15,225 bases of DNA from Fidelibacterota bacterium (GCA_021735285.1 JAIPHI010000052.1:1-15225), one strand, 5' to 3'; positions 1-7,300 are shown, counted from the first letter of the stretch. Program-made: numbers and translations. Notes: a model not told the origin generated them from the letters alone.

Positions 1-19
1 CATTAAGAGAAGGACAATA

Positions 20-1408
20 ATGACGATAGCAAAAAAATCAGACCGCTTAGGCACAGAAAAAATCGGTAGTCTCCTTTTTAAATTATCAGTCCCGGCCATT
101 ACAGGCATGATTGTCCATTCTTTATATAATATTATAGACAGCATCTATGTAGGTAAAATTAGTGCTGATGCTCTTTCTGCCCTCTCACTTTCCTTCCCTA
201 TTCAAATGCTTCTGATTTCACTTGGCGTGGGCACTGGAATTGGCGCCAATTCTTTAATATCAAGATTATTGGGCAAAGGCAATAATAAACGTGCCACTAT
301 CGTTGCTGAACATGTATTTTTTATTGCAATTATTTACGGTGCAATTTTTGCCGCTCTTGGATTTTTCTTTATCGATGATATTATGCATATCTTTACCAGT
401 GATCCTGTTCTTCTGGAACTTGCTCAGAGTTATATGCGAATCATATTAACCGGATCACTTGCAATTTTTATCCCGGCTACATTTAACTACATTTTACGGG
501 GTGAGGGTAATACATTTGCGCCGATGATTACGATGATAATCGGTGCCATACTAAATATAATACTGGATCCTTTTCTAATTTTCGGGCTCTGGATATTTCC
601 CGAACTAGGCATAAAGGGTGCGGCCTATGCTACTATTTTCTCCAGATTAATAGCTGGAATTTTCATAACTTTCGTCCTTTTTAGTAAAAAGACAGAGATA
701 AAGCCTAAATTATCAAATTTTGTCTTTGATTTTCAGATAATCAAAGAAATATATCAAGTCGGTATTCCAGCCATGTTCAATAGATTGATCTTCAGTGTTT
801 CAATTGTAATCATTAACCGAATTCTAGGTAGTTTTAGCAGCAAAGCAATTGCTGTTATGGGAGTCATTTTCCGGCTGCAGTCCTTTTTTCTCATGTCAGT
901 TTTTGGGCTCGCCCAGGGATATCTCCCCCTACTTGGTTACAATTATGGACACAGGCGACCGGATAGAATGAAAAAGACAATCAAATTAGGAGCTTTAACG
1001 GCACTGGGATTTGGGATTTTAGCTTTTCTGGCCTTTTCATTGATTCCCGATCTACTCCTCAGTCTTTTTAATAAAGACCCTGAATTCCTTCGAATTGGCC
1101 AGGTGGCTCTACCCAGAATTAGTTTCGCCTATATTTTTATGGTTTTGAATATAATTGGATCAACTACCTTTCAGGCGCTCGGTAAAGGATTGCCAAGTCT
1201 GATATTAACTGTATTCAGGCAATTTGTATTTTTAATTCCGGGCATGTTACTTTTAGGTCATTTTTTCGGATTAGATGCTGTCTGGTTTGCCCTTCCGTGT
1301 GGTGAGTTTCTGGCTTTGATAATAGGGATTATCTGGATTATCAGATTCCTGAGAAAATGTCTTTATAATCTGAGATATTCGGAGATAAAGACGGAAGATG
1401 CGTGCTAA
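20..1408 (+). CDS. MATE family multidrug/sodium antiporter
   Basis: This 462-residue integral inner-membrane protein is predicted to export drugs or metabolites in exchange for Na+ or H+. It is strongly hydrophobic along its whole length, with about 12 membrane segments and the two homologous MatE halves (roughly residues 15-225 and 240-450). The N-terminal half has the typical pattern LSVPAITGMIVHSLYNIIDS followed by YVGKI, and later the loop SRLLGKGN that recurs in MepA/NorM-type transporters. The second half repeats the pattern from VGIPAMFNRL. The length is normal for the family. The ATG is preceded by GAAGGA at a good distance. The promoter and any upstream partner lie outside the window. 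No clear terminator follows, so readthrough toward the next genes is possible. The substrate cannot be predicted from sequence. Confidence 0.93.
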   Translation: MTIAKKSDRLGTEKIGSLLFKLSVPAITGMIVHSLYNIIDSIYVGKISADALSALSLSFPIQMLLISLGVGTGIGANSLISRLLGKGNNKRATIVAEHVFFIAIIYGAIFAALGFFFIDDIMHIFTSDPVLLELAQSYMRIILTGSLAIFIPATFNYILRGEGNTFAPMITMIIGAILNIILDPFLIFGLWIFPELGIKGAAYATIFSRLIAGIFITFVLFSKKTEIKPKLSNFVFDFQIIKEIYQVGIPAMFNRLIFSVSIVIINRILGSFSSKAIAVMGVIFRLQSFFLMSVFGLAQGYLPLLGYNYGHRRPDRMKKTIKLGALTALGFGILAFLAFSLIPDLLLSLFNKDPEFLRIGQVALPRISFAYIFMVLNIIGSTTFQALGKGLPSLILTVFRQFVFLIPGMLLLGHFFGLDAVWFALPCGEFLALIIGIIWIIRFLRKCLYNLRYSEIKTEDAC

Positions 1409-1456
1409 AACTTATCCAGACCAAAATCACAGGGACTGAATTTTTAGGAGGAGAAA

Positions 1457-1621
1457 GTGTTATATTACAGTATATTTATAACAGATAATTCTTTCTGCTT
1501 TGTGACTTCGCCTCGAAGAGTTATGCTAAACCCAGGAGGTGCTTTTTACAGGTCAGTGAAAGTCACCATTTTAGTATTTTTATCTAATTTTTCAAAAACT
1601 TTTGAAAAATTAACCAATTAA
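1457..1621 (+). CDS. Possible small ORF, 54 codons, GTG start, unknown function
   Basis: An open frame of 54 codons starts at GTG 1457 and ends at TAA 1619-1621. It is preceded by an excellent Shine-Dalgarno sequence, AGGAGG at 1446-1451, five bases before the GTG. The predicted peptide begins MLYYSIFITDNSFCFV and continues with a basic, then a hydrophobic stretch (KVTILVFLSNF). I recognise no family. The last 12 codons coincide with a perfect AT-rich palindrome (1585-1612), which suggests the end of the frame may be regulatory rather than coding. It could also be a chance frame or a gene remnant between the MATE and PPC genes. The ribosome binding site is the main support. Confidence 0.28.
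   Translation: MLYYSIFITDNSFCFVTSPRRVMLNPGGAFYRSVKVTILVFLSNFSKTFEKLTN
1506..1518. repeat. Small inverted repeat CTTCG-CCT-CGAAG
   Basis: A 5-bp perfect inverted repeat with a 3-base loop lies in the stretch between the MATE and PPC genes, inside the possible small ORF. No T-run follows, so it is not an obvious terminator. It may have no function. Confidence 0.25.
1585..1612. repeat. Perfect 28-bp AT-rich palindrome (13-bp arms, 2-base centre)
   Basis: The left arm TAATTTTTCAAAA (1585-1597) and right arm TTTTGAAAAATTA (1600-1612) are exact reverse complements around AC. The palindrome ends 15 bases before the -35 box of the predicted PPC-gene promoter. That placement suits an operator for a dimeric regulator. 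It could instead be a weak terminator for the upstream unit, but no T-tract follows on the + strand. The identity of any binding protein is unknown. Confidence 0.5.
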
Positions 1622-1627
1622 GGATTA

Positions 1628-1656
1628 TTGCTATTAATATTGAAAATCGCTATAAA
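1628..1656 (+). promoter_or_regulatory. Predicted promoter of the PPC/DUF296 gene
   Basis: The -35 box is TTGCTA (1628-1633) and the -10 box is TATAAA (1651-1656), separated by exactly 17 bases. The spacer ends in TTGAAAATCGC, a sequence found at the same place in two other promoters of this window. Transcription would start near 1663, giving a leader of about 40 bases before the ATG at 1703. Confidence 0.6.
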
Positions 1657-1702
1657 TTCAGTCGAATCTATGTAGCGAATTAATACAAATATAGGGAAAA
1701 TC

Positions 1703-2146
1703 ATGAAATATTCAGAAGCAAAACAGGGAAGAACATTTATTCTACGCCTGGAAGATGGCGAAATTATTCACGAAACAGTTGAGAATTTTGCTAGAGAGAA
1801 AAATATTAATTCCGCTTCATTGATCATTTTGGGAGGAGCTGATAAAAATAGCAAATTAGTAGTAGGCCCGAAAGATGGAAGAGCCGAACAGATTGAACCT
1901 ATGGAGCATGGGCTTAATAATGTGCATGAAATTGCCGGAGTTGGCACCCTATTTCCCAATGAAAATGAAGACCCAATATTACATATGCATATCACTGCCG
2001 GTAGAAAGAATTCAGCTGTGACCGGTTGCATTAGAAGAGGCATCAAGACCTGGTTAATAACAGAAATCATACTTACAGAAATCAAGGATACCTCCGCCCA
2101 TCGCAAAAGGGATCCTGAGTCAGGTTTTACTCTGCTTGAACCATAA
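1703..2146 (+). CDS. PPC domain (DUF296) protein
   Basis: This 147-residue soluble protein belongs to the PPC ('plants and prokaryotes conserved', DUF296) family. In plants the domain is part of AT-hook proteins; bacterial stand-alone members form trimers and their biochemical role is not settled. The domain covers about residues 5-127. The segment ILHMHITAGRKNSAVTGC (about residues 92-109) carries the conserved His-x-His metal-type motif and following glycine-rich turn. The C-terminal tail RKRDPESGFTLLEP matches the ending usual in bacterial members. Length is normal. The ATG has a modest AGGGA ribosome site. The gene has its own predicted promoter at 1628-1656 and converges on the DUF92 fusion gene, with only 31 bases between the two stops and no clear hairpin there. 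Family assignment is secure; function is unknown. Confidence 0.9.
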   Translation: MKYSEAKQGRTFILRLEDGEIIHETVENFAREKNINSASLIILGGADKNSKLVVGPKDGRAEQIEPMEHGLNNVHEIAGVGTLFPNENEDPILHMHITAGRKNSAVTGCIRRGIKTWLITEIILTEIKDTSAHRKRDPESGFTLLEP

Positions 2147-2177
2147 TTTTAATTGTTCCGTTATTTATATAATTTAC

Positions 2178-3680
2178 TCACCAAACCGAGCATAGACTAT
2201 AACATAATAAAGCTATCAGGGCGCCTGATATGGTACAAATCAAATTGACCATATCATTATTTATCCATTTTATTCCAGCAGTATGTCTTGTGGCTGTATT
2301 ACAATGTATCAATCGCTCAGTTTTCAGGCTACACTCAGAGCAGGTATATTGCGCCTGCAAAAGTGCTCCTGAATAAGAATCAGCAATCGAACCCAGTATT
2401 CCACTCACAGTAGTTATGATAAATATAAGAAGACGGTCTAAATCCGGTCTGTGATAAAACATTACTGAAAGAGCGATCAAACCAGCACCAAAGATTCCAC
2501 CCATAGTTCCTATTATTGATACTCCACCTGAAGTACCAGGAGGCACTTTCAAAAAATTGATTATACTGCGAGTACCGCGCTTAAAATACGTGCCAATCTC
2601 CGTCTCCCAAGTGTCAGCATTGGCCGCAGCTAAAGAGCCTAAAAACATTATATAGAATATAGGATCAGATACAAAATGATATATAATCACCAAAACCAGA
2701 GCTACGCCACCATTAGCATAGACCTGACTTATATCTCTTCGACCGCCTTTGATAACAATATTTTTCAACGATGTCTTGCGCTTTTTACCAATTTTAGATA
2801 ATAGCGAAGAAAGAATAAAAAATATTCCAAGAGGAATCAACCAGGCTAATCCACCAATTGTAAAAATAAATGAACCGACCACTACTGCTCCTGCTGTTCC
2901 ATTTGCAGATAGAGCTCCCGCATAAAAAGACCCTATGGCAACGCCAATAGCCAGGAAAATCCAGGCCAAATTTTGAATGTTCACCATCAAACTTGCATCC
3001 CACATTATTGAAAGCATTATAGCCGACAGGAGAGGTAGAGATAAATTATCAGTACCCTTTATAGAAACTGCTTCAGCAGGAACTGCAATCAGGGCTACTG
3101 AAATAGATATGACAAATATATTCAACATAGAAATAGAATCAATAAAGCCAGTCTCGCTCATGATAATCAAGCTGATCAAAGTAAGGAGAAAACTACTGAT
3201 AAATACACTTATAAGACCTTTGTAAGATTTTTCATCATGCAGATATTTATTAAAAGTGACACCATATTTTTCTCCTATAATAGCTGCAAGGGGATCACTT
3301 ATCGTTAACAAAAGCATACTTATTATTATAATTCCCGGAGCAGAACGCCAAAACAAAAGAATTAGGACCAGATAAGAAATAGGGAAAAATACTGTCCCAT
3401 AAGAAATTCTGGGGGCTGAATGAATACCCTGCATCATTTTATTTTTGATCGCAATGGTATTTGCTATTATAAACATGGTTGCTAATAAAGCAGGTGGTAG
3501 CCAATTATCAAGAATAAATGGGGTAGTACAAATTACCAAACCTACGCTAATATGAACTATTCTTCTTGTAATTTTACCGGAGACATCAAATTTTTTATAT
3601 AGCACATCACTAATAACCACCAAAATAATAAGAATCACAAAATAAACCAGAACAAGGAACCAATCATTTTCCAGAAGCAT
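2178..3680 (-). CDS. VTE5/SEC59-like kinase domain fused to a DUF92 (VTE6-like) domain, membrane protein
   Basis: A 500-residue polytopic membrane protein. Residues about 1-220 resemble CTP-dependent prenol kinases (SEC59/VTE5) and phosphatidate cytidylyltransferases: RRIVHISVGL near residue 40, SDPLAAIIGEKYG plus KSYKG near 126-155, and GTDNLSLPLLS near 207. Residues about 235-500 form a DUF92 domain, with GGRRDISQVYANGG near 311, ADTWETEIG near 351, GTSGGVS near 375 and a Cys-x2-Cys...Cys cluster near 445 followed by NDMVNL. In plants and cyanobacteria VTE5 phosphorylates phytol and VTE6 (DUF92) phosphorylates phytyl-phosphate. I infer a bifunctional isoprenoid-alcohol salvage kinase here. 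The start is set at 3680 because AAAGGGGGAAG lies just upstream; the frame stays open to 3725, but an earlier start would have no comparable ribosome site. The predicted promoter is at 3807-3835. Domain calls are firm; the substrate is inferred. Confidence 0.85.
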   Translation of the reverse strand: MLLENDWFLVLVYFVILIILVVISDVLYKKFDVSGKITRRIVHISVGLVICTTPFILDNWLPPALLATMFIIANTIAIKNKMMQGIHSAPRISYGTVFFPISYLVLILLFWRSAPGIIIISMLLLTISDPLAAIIGEKYGVTFNKYLHDEKSYKGLISVFISSFLLTLISLIIMSETGFIDSISMLNIFVISISVALIAVPAEAVSIKGTDNLSLPLLSAIMLSIMWDASLMVNIQNLAWIFLAIGVAIGSFYAGALSANGTAGAVVVGSFIFTIGGLAWLIPLGIFFILSSLLSKIGKKRKTSLKNIVIKGGRRDISQVYANGGVALVLVIIYHFVSDPIFYIMFLGSLAAANADTWETEIGTYFKRGTRSIINFLKVPPGTSGGVSIIGTMGGIFGAGLIALSVMFYHRPDLDRLLIFIITTVSGILGSIADSYSGALLQAQYTCSECSLKTERLIHCNTATRHTAGIKWINNDMVNLICTISGALIALLCYSLCSVW

Positions 3681-3806
3681 AAAACTTCCCCCTTTAATAA
3701 ACACCAAAATTTCATTTATTATCATCTCTTTTCCAAATAATAATCCGGGGCAATTGAATAATTTCTCTGATCATGTTATTTCAACTTTTTTTCTTAAATT
3801 GAAGCT

Positions 3807-3835
3807 TATATAGCGATTTTCAAAATAAATGTCTT
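3807..3835 (-). promoter_or_regulatory. Predicted promoter of the DUF92 fusion gene
   Basis: Read on the minus strand, the -35 box is AAGACA (3835-3830) and the -10 box is TATATA (3812-3807), with a 17-base spacer. The spacer ends with TTTTGAAAATCGC, the sequence shared with the PPC and glgP promoters. The start of transcription would be near 3800, giving a leader of about 120 bases. Confidence 0.55.
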
Positions 3836-3850
3836 TTTAAATATTTCAGA

Positions 3851-3868
3851 AGTAGGCTGAAGCCTACT
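3851..3868. repeat. REP-like palindrome AGTAGGCT-GA-AGCCTACT
   Basis: Perfect 8-bp arms flank a central GA. It lies in the 546-base divergent intergenic region between the DUF92 fusion and glgP. Its GC-rich, compact, GA-centred shape is the same as the palindrome 23 bases downstream. The pair looks like a short extragenic (REP/BIME-type) element. No transposase is in the window. Confidence 0.6.
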
Positions 3869-3891
3869 ATATAGTTTCTTGATTCCGTAGT

Positions 3892-3911
3892 CACCACGAT
3901 GAATCGTGGTG
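3892..3911. repeat. REP-like palindrome CACCACGAT-GA-ATCGTGGTG
   Basis: Perfect 9-bp arms around a central GA, lying 23 bases after the preceding palindrome. No T-run follows on either strand, so it is not a standard terminator. It is best read as the second half of a paired REP-like element. Confidence 0.6.
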
Positions 3912-4005
3912 CTAATCTCAATAATATAACAGATTATTATAATACCTCATAGAGATGCCTTTGACGCTTCAACATGGTTAGAAGGATGGAAAGGCGAGTT
4001 AATTT

Positions 4006-4023
4006 AGTCTGTTTCAGCAGACT
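4006..4023. repeat. Third, divergent REP-like hairpin
   Basis: AGTCTG (4006-4011) pairs with CAGACT (4018-4023) around TTTCAG. Read on the minus strand it is AGTCTGCTGAAACAGACT. This shares the AGT and ACT ends and the central GCTGAA of the palindrome at 3851-3868, so it may be a diverged copy in opposite orientation. The stretch between 3912 and 4005 holds nothing else I can name. Confidence 0.4.
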
Positions 4024-4039
4024 TCCCTATTACCAACAT

Positions 4040-4068
4040 CGGACAATACTTTTGCAAATCGCTATAAA
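4040..4068 (+). promoter_or_regulatory. Predicted promoter of glgP
   Basis: The -35 box is CGGACA (4040-4045) and the -10 box is TATAAA (4063-4068), with a 17-base spacer that ends in TTTGCAAATCGC. This is the third copy of the shared spacer motif. Transcription would start near 4075, leaving a leader of about 150 bases that contains two hairpins. Confidence 0.55.
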
Positions 4069-4089
4069 TCAAACTTGAGATGAAGATGA

Positions 4090-4116
4090 TTTTTTAATCG
4101 ATATTGGATTAAAAAA
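4090..4116 (+). promoter_or_regulatory. Hairpin in the glgP leader (10-bp stem)
   Basis: TTTTTTAATC (4090-4099) pairs perfectly with GATTAAAAAA (4107-4116) around the 7-base loop GATATTG. It lies about 15 bases after the predicted transcription start. The AT-rich stem is weak in RNA and no T-run follows, so it is more likely an mRNA 5' structure or a DNA-binding site than a terminator. Confidence 0.35.
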
Positions 4117-4157
4117 CCACAGTAATTTTTTATATATTTAGGTATTAAATAGAGTTT

Positions 4158-4174
4158 GATAATAAACAGCCAAT
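4158..4174 (+). repeat. 17-base repeat, copy 1 (glgP leader)
   Basis: GATAATAAACAGCCAAT occurs here and again, exactly, on the minus strand at 7317-7301 in the leader of the DUF3098 gene. In this copy AGCCAA (4168-4173) can pair with TTGGCT (4183-4188), forming a small hairpin upstream of the glgP ribosome site. Confidence 0.45.
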
Positions 4175-4226
4175 TCATTAACTTGGCTTTGAGTTACTAT
4201 TTGTATTTTTAATTAAAGGAGCAAGG

Positions 4227-6797
4227 ATGAAACCTGCACAAAGTTTTATGGTATCTCCTAATCTGCCCAAGAAGCTGGAAAGGCTTATCCAATTAGCCCA
4301 CAATCTCCGCTGGACCTGGGATGACGATACTAGAAATTTATATTCAAGAATGGATATGGACCTCTGGGAAGAAGTTGATCACGACCCGGTGGCTATGTTA
4401 AATAAGATAGATCAGAAAACATTAGAAGCTCTAGCAAATGATGATAGTTATGTTTACTCCCTTGATAAAGTATTAGTGGATTTCGATCTTTACCTGGAGT
4501 CCACGCCCTGGTTCCATAAAAGGGATGAATATTCTGAAAATTTAAATATTGGTTACTTTTCAATGGAATTCGGAATTACTGAAAGTATGCCTATCTATTC
4601 GGGAGGTCTGGGAGTTTTATCCGGCGACCATTTAAAATCTTCATCAGAAATAGGAATACCTCTGATGGGAATTGGTTTAGCTTACCAGATGGGTTATTTT
4701 AGCCAACATTTTACAATTAATGGTTGGCAGGAAGAAAAATACGTCTTCAATGATTTCTATAACTGGCCGATGAAACTTATAACTGATGATCAGGATAAAA
4801 AAATATTAATAGACATTGATCTACCGGGCAGAAAAGTTTATGCCCAGGTTTGGGAGGCCAAAGTAGGACGTATCTCTCTTTTTCTCCTTGATACAAATAT
4901 TGAGGAAAATTCCGAAGAAGATAGAAAGATAACTTTTGAATTATATGGTGGTGATAAAGAGATGCGGATCAAGCAAGAAATTTTGCTTGGAATGGGTGGT
5001 GTAAAACTTCTCAAAGCACTGGGAAAACATGGCTCGGTAATCCATATGAATGAAGGCCACTCTGCTTTTGCAGGACTTGAAAAGATAAAATCACTCATGT
5101 CCCAATCTAATCTGACCTTTTACGAAGCTCTGGAAATAGCTAAATCTGAAGCTGTATTTACCACCCATACACCTGTTAAAGCTGGCATAGATTTATTTTC
5201 TTCCGAACTTATTAAAAAATATTTTGATAATTATTGTCAAAAAGTGAATATTTCAATCGATGAACTTATGTCCTTAGGCAAAATAAAAAATAACAATGAA
5301 GACTTTTCCATGGCTATTCTTGCAATCCATATGGCTTATATGACCAATGGTGTAAGTGAATTGCATGGGCAAGTCTCGCGGAAAATGTGGAAGTCACTTT
5401 GGCCGGAATCTCTGGAAAAAGAAATTCCAATAGATTCTGTTACTAATGGGATCCACCAACCTTCATGGTTATCTCATGAAATGGTGGAACTCTTTAATCG
5501 TTATCTAGGCCCTGCCTGGAGAGAAGAACCTGCTTCAAGTAAAACGTGGAATAGAGTCAAAGATATACCTGACGGGGAACTCTGGCGAGTACACCAGACC
5601 CGTCGGACTAGATTGGTTGAATTTGCCAGAAGACAATTAGCAGACCATTACAGAGATTTAGACCTGCCGGAAGCAGATATCCAGAAAGCAGAAAGTGTAT
5701 TAGACACAAATGCTTTAACAATTGGCTTTGCCAGAAGATTCGCAGCTTATAAAAGGGGAACTCTTATATTCAGGGATGTAGAAAGATTGAAAGAGATAAT
5801 AACGGATCCGGAAAAGCCAGTCCAAATTATTTTATCCGGAAAAGCTCACCCTCAGGATAAGGAAGGCAAAGATATAATCAAAAAAATATTCGACCTCTCA
5901 AAAGATGAAGAGCTCCGGAATCATGTTGTCTTTCTATCTGATTATAATATGAATATTGCTCGCTATCTTGTTGAAGGCTGCGATGTCTGGTTAAACACTC
6001 CTCGCCGCCCACAGGAAGCTTGTGGGACTAGTGGTATGAAGGCTGCTGCCAATGGCGCTTTAAATTTCAGTACCTTAGATGGATGGTGGGATGAAGCTTA
6101 TCATCGGGAGATAGGCTGGGCCATAGGTGATCGCGAAGAACTTGAAGATTATAGCAGTGTTGAAGAATGGGATCACAATGAAGCTAATGATATCTGCCGT
6201 CTCCTTGAAGAACAGATTATTCCTGCCTTTTACGATAGAGGCCGAGATAAAATGCCCAGACGCTGGGTCAATCTAATGAAAAATTCCATGGCAGAAATAT
6301 GCCCGATATTCAACACCAATAGAATGTTGAAAGAATATACTTTAGACTACTATGTTCCTTCTTTCATACAAAGTAATAAACTAAAAGAAGACAATTTTAG
6401 TGAAGCTACCAAACTGGCAGCGTGGAAGAAAAATATAGCTAGCAAATGGGATAATATCCGTTTCCTGGATGTAAATTCCACACCAGCTGATAAAATGAAA
6501 ATAAATAGTGATCTTACTATTCAAGCAAAAGTTTTTTTAGGAAAGATAGCAAGTGAAGATGTAGATGTTGAAGTTTATTATGGCAAATTGAATGCTGAAC
6601 GTGAATTAGAAAATGGCAAGCTAGCCAAGATGGAAGTTGAAAAAGAACTGGGTGAAAATAAATATCTATATACAGCCGATATTAATAATTGGGAAAGTGG
6701 TTTAAACGGATATACTTTGAGAATTATTCCTAATCAAAATTTTCTACCGGAAAGTGATAGACAAAAACTAATCTACTGGCTTAATAATTCTGGTTAA
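4227..6797 (+). CDS. glgP: Alpha-glucan phosphorylase (GT35, GlgP)
   Basis: An 856-residue cytoplasmic, PLP-dependent enzyme that releases glucose-1-phosphate from glycogen or maltodextrins. It is the bacterial TIGR02094-type phosphorylase rather than the E. coli GlgP/MalP branch. Residues about 14-100 form the N-terminal DUF3417 helical domain (LPKKLERLIQLAHNLRWTWD). The catalytic region begins with YFSMEFGITESMPIYSGGLG near 111 and has HMNEGHSAF near 274. It ends with EACGTSGMKAAANGALNFST, in which K605 is the expected PLP-binding lysine. Residues about 735-856 form the extra C-terminal beta domain found in part of this family (VDVEVYYGKLN, then SGLNGYTLRIIP). AAAGGAG precedes the ATG at ideal spacing. 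The gene is alone in its transcription unit, with its own promoter, a structured leader and a strong terminator. No other glycogen gene is in the window. Confidence 0.95.
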   Translation: MKPAQSFMVSPNLPKKLERLIQLAHNLRWTWDDDTRNLYSRMDMDLWEEVDHDPVAMLNKIDQKTLEALANDDSYVYSLDKVLVDFDLYLESTPWFHKRDEYSENLNIGYFSMEFGITESMPIYSGGLGVLSGDHLKSSSEIGIPLMGIGLAYQMGYFSQHFTINGWQEEKYVFNDFYNWPMKLITDDQDKKILIDIDLPGRKVYAQVWEAKVGRISLFLLDTNIEENSEEDRKITFELYGGDKEMRIKQEILLGMGGVKLLKALGKHGSVIHMNEGHSAFAGLEKIKSLMSQSNLTFYEALEIAKSEAVFTTHTPVKAGIDLFSSELIKKYFDNYCQKVNISIDELMSLGKIKNNNEDFSMAILAIHMAYMTNGVSELHGQVSRKMWKSLWPESLEKEIPIDSVTNGIHQPSWLSHEMVELFNRYLGPAWREEPASSKTWNRVKDIPDGELWRVHQTRRTRLVEFARRQLADHYRDLDLPEADIQKAESVLDTNALTIGFARRFAAYKRGTLIFRDVERLKEIITDPEKPVQIILSGKAHPQDKEGKDIIKKIFDLSKDEELRNHVVFLSDYNMNIARYLVEGCDVWLNTPRRPQEACGTSGMKAAANGALNFSTLDGWWDEAYHREIGWAIGDREELEDYSSVEEWDHNEANDICRLLEEQIIPAFYDRGRDKMPRRWVNLMKNSMAEICPIFNTNRMLKEYTLDYYVPSFIQSNKLKEDNFSEATKLAAWKKNIASKWDNIRFLDVNSTPADKMKINSDLTIQAKVFLGKIASEDVDVEVYYGKLNAERELENGKLAKMEVEKELGENKYLYTADINNWESGLNGYTLRIIPNQNFLPESDRQKLIYWLNNSG

Positions 6798-6801
6798 AAA
6801 C

Positions 6802-6845
6802 AAAAAAATAGCTGCTTTATAAATAAACAAAGCAGCTATTTTTTT
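6802..6845. terminator. Strong bidirectional intrinsic terminator
   Basis: The left arm (6802-6818, seven A's then TAGCTGCTTT) and right arm (6829-6845, AAAGCAGCTA then seven T's) form a perfect 17-bp stem with a 10-base loop. It starts four bases after the glgP stop. Because the A- and T-runs are symmetric it should also stop minus-strand transcription arriving from the DUF3098 gene. The following stretch, 6846-7021, shows no gene or clear signal. Confidence 0.9.
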
Positions 6846-7021
6846 AAAGCAATATATATTGGATAATCCGGCAAAAAATCAATTTTTAAAACATTATGAA
6901 CATAAATAATATTTTATAAAATTGACATCGTGGCAAACAATCAGCACCAACAAGCTTGATAAAGTATTACTACAGAAACGCCATTTTCTTTTCTGATCTC
7001 AATCAGAGTAACTGCTATTCA

Positions 7022-7276
7022 TTACGATTTTTCTTCTGAATTATTTTTCTTATTACCATCAATAAATATTGAAATTGGAATCAAAACCAAATAACCAATT
7101 AACAAAACAATTGGGGAAATAGTCAAACTCTGAGGGCTATTCGTGCCTCCGGTTGCCATTAAAAAGAAACCAAGAGTGATTACCACAACCCCGACCAAAA
7201 AGACAATATAATTAGTCTTTGTTAGTGATATCTCTTCTACAACGCCCTTCTTTTTCTTTAAATTTTTTTCTTTCAT
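7022..7276 (-). CDS. DUF3098-like small membrane protein
   Basis: An 84-residue protein with a very basic N-terminus (KEKNLKKKKG) and two membrane segments: YIVFLVGVVVITLGFFLMA and, after the loop TGGTNSPQSLTISP, IVLLIGYLVLIPISIFI. The NY...GxxxxxLGFxLMxxGG...SPxxLxxGY pattern matches DUF3098, a family of small inner-membrane proteins known mainly from Bacteroidetes and relatives; its function is unknown. The start is uncertain: ATG at 7276 is preferred, but GTG at 7285 is in frame and neither has a Shine-Dalgarno sequence. In such lineages leaders lacking this signal are common. It has a possible promoter at 7353-7381. Its leader holds the second copy of the 17-base repeat also found upstream of glgP. 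Confidence 0.75.
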   Translation of the reverse strand: MKEKNLKKKKGVVEEISLTKTNYIVFLVGVVVITLGFFLMATGGTNSPQSLTISPIVLLIGYLVLIPISIFIDGNKKNNSEEKS

Positions 7277-7300
7277 TGCTAACACATTTTTTAAATTAAT

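Noticed and set aside
3957..3995. GCCTTT...AAAGGC stem enclosing 27 bases, considered as a riboswitch or cyclic-di-GMP aptamer
   Set aside because: It lies upstream of the predicted glgP transcription start, and the enclosed bases match no aptamer core I know.
6846..7021. Minus-strand frame reading LIEIRKENGVSVVILYQ after the DUF3098 stop, possible gene remnant
   Set aside because: It has no start codon or ribosome site, is short and matches no family I can name.
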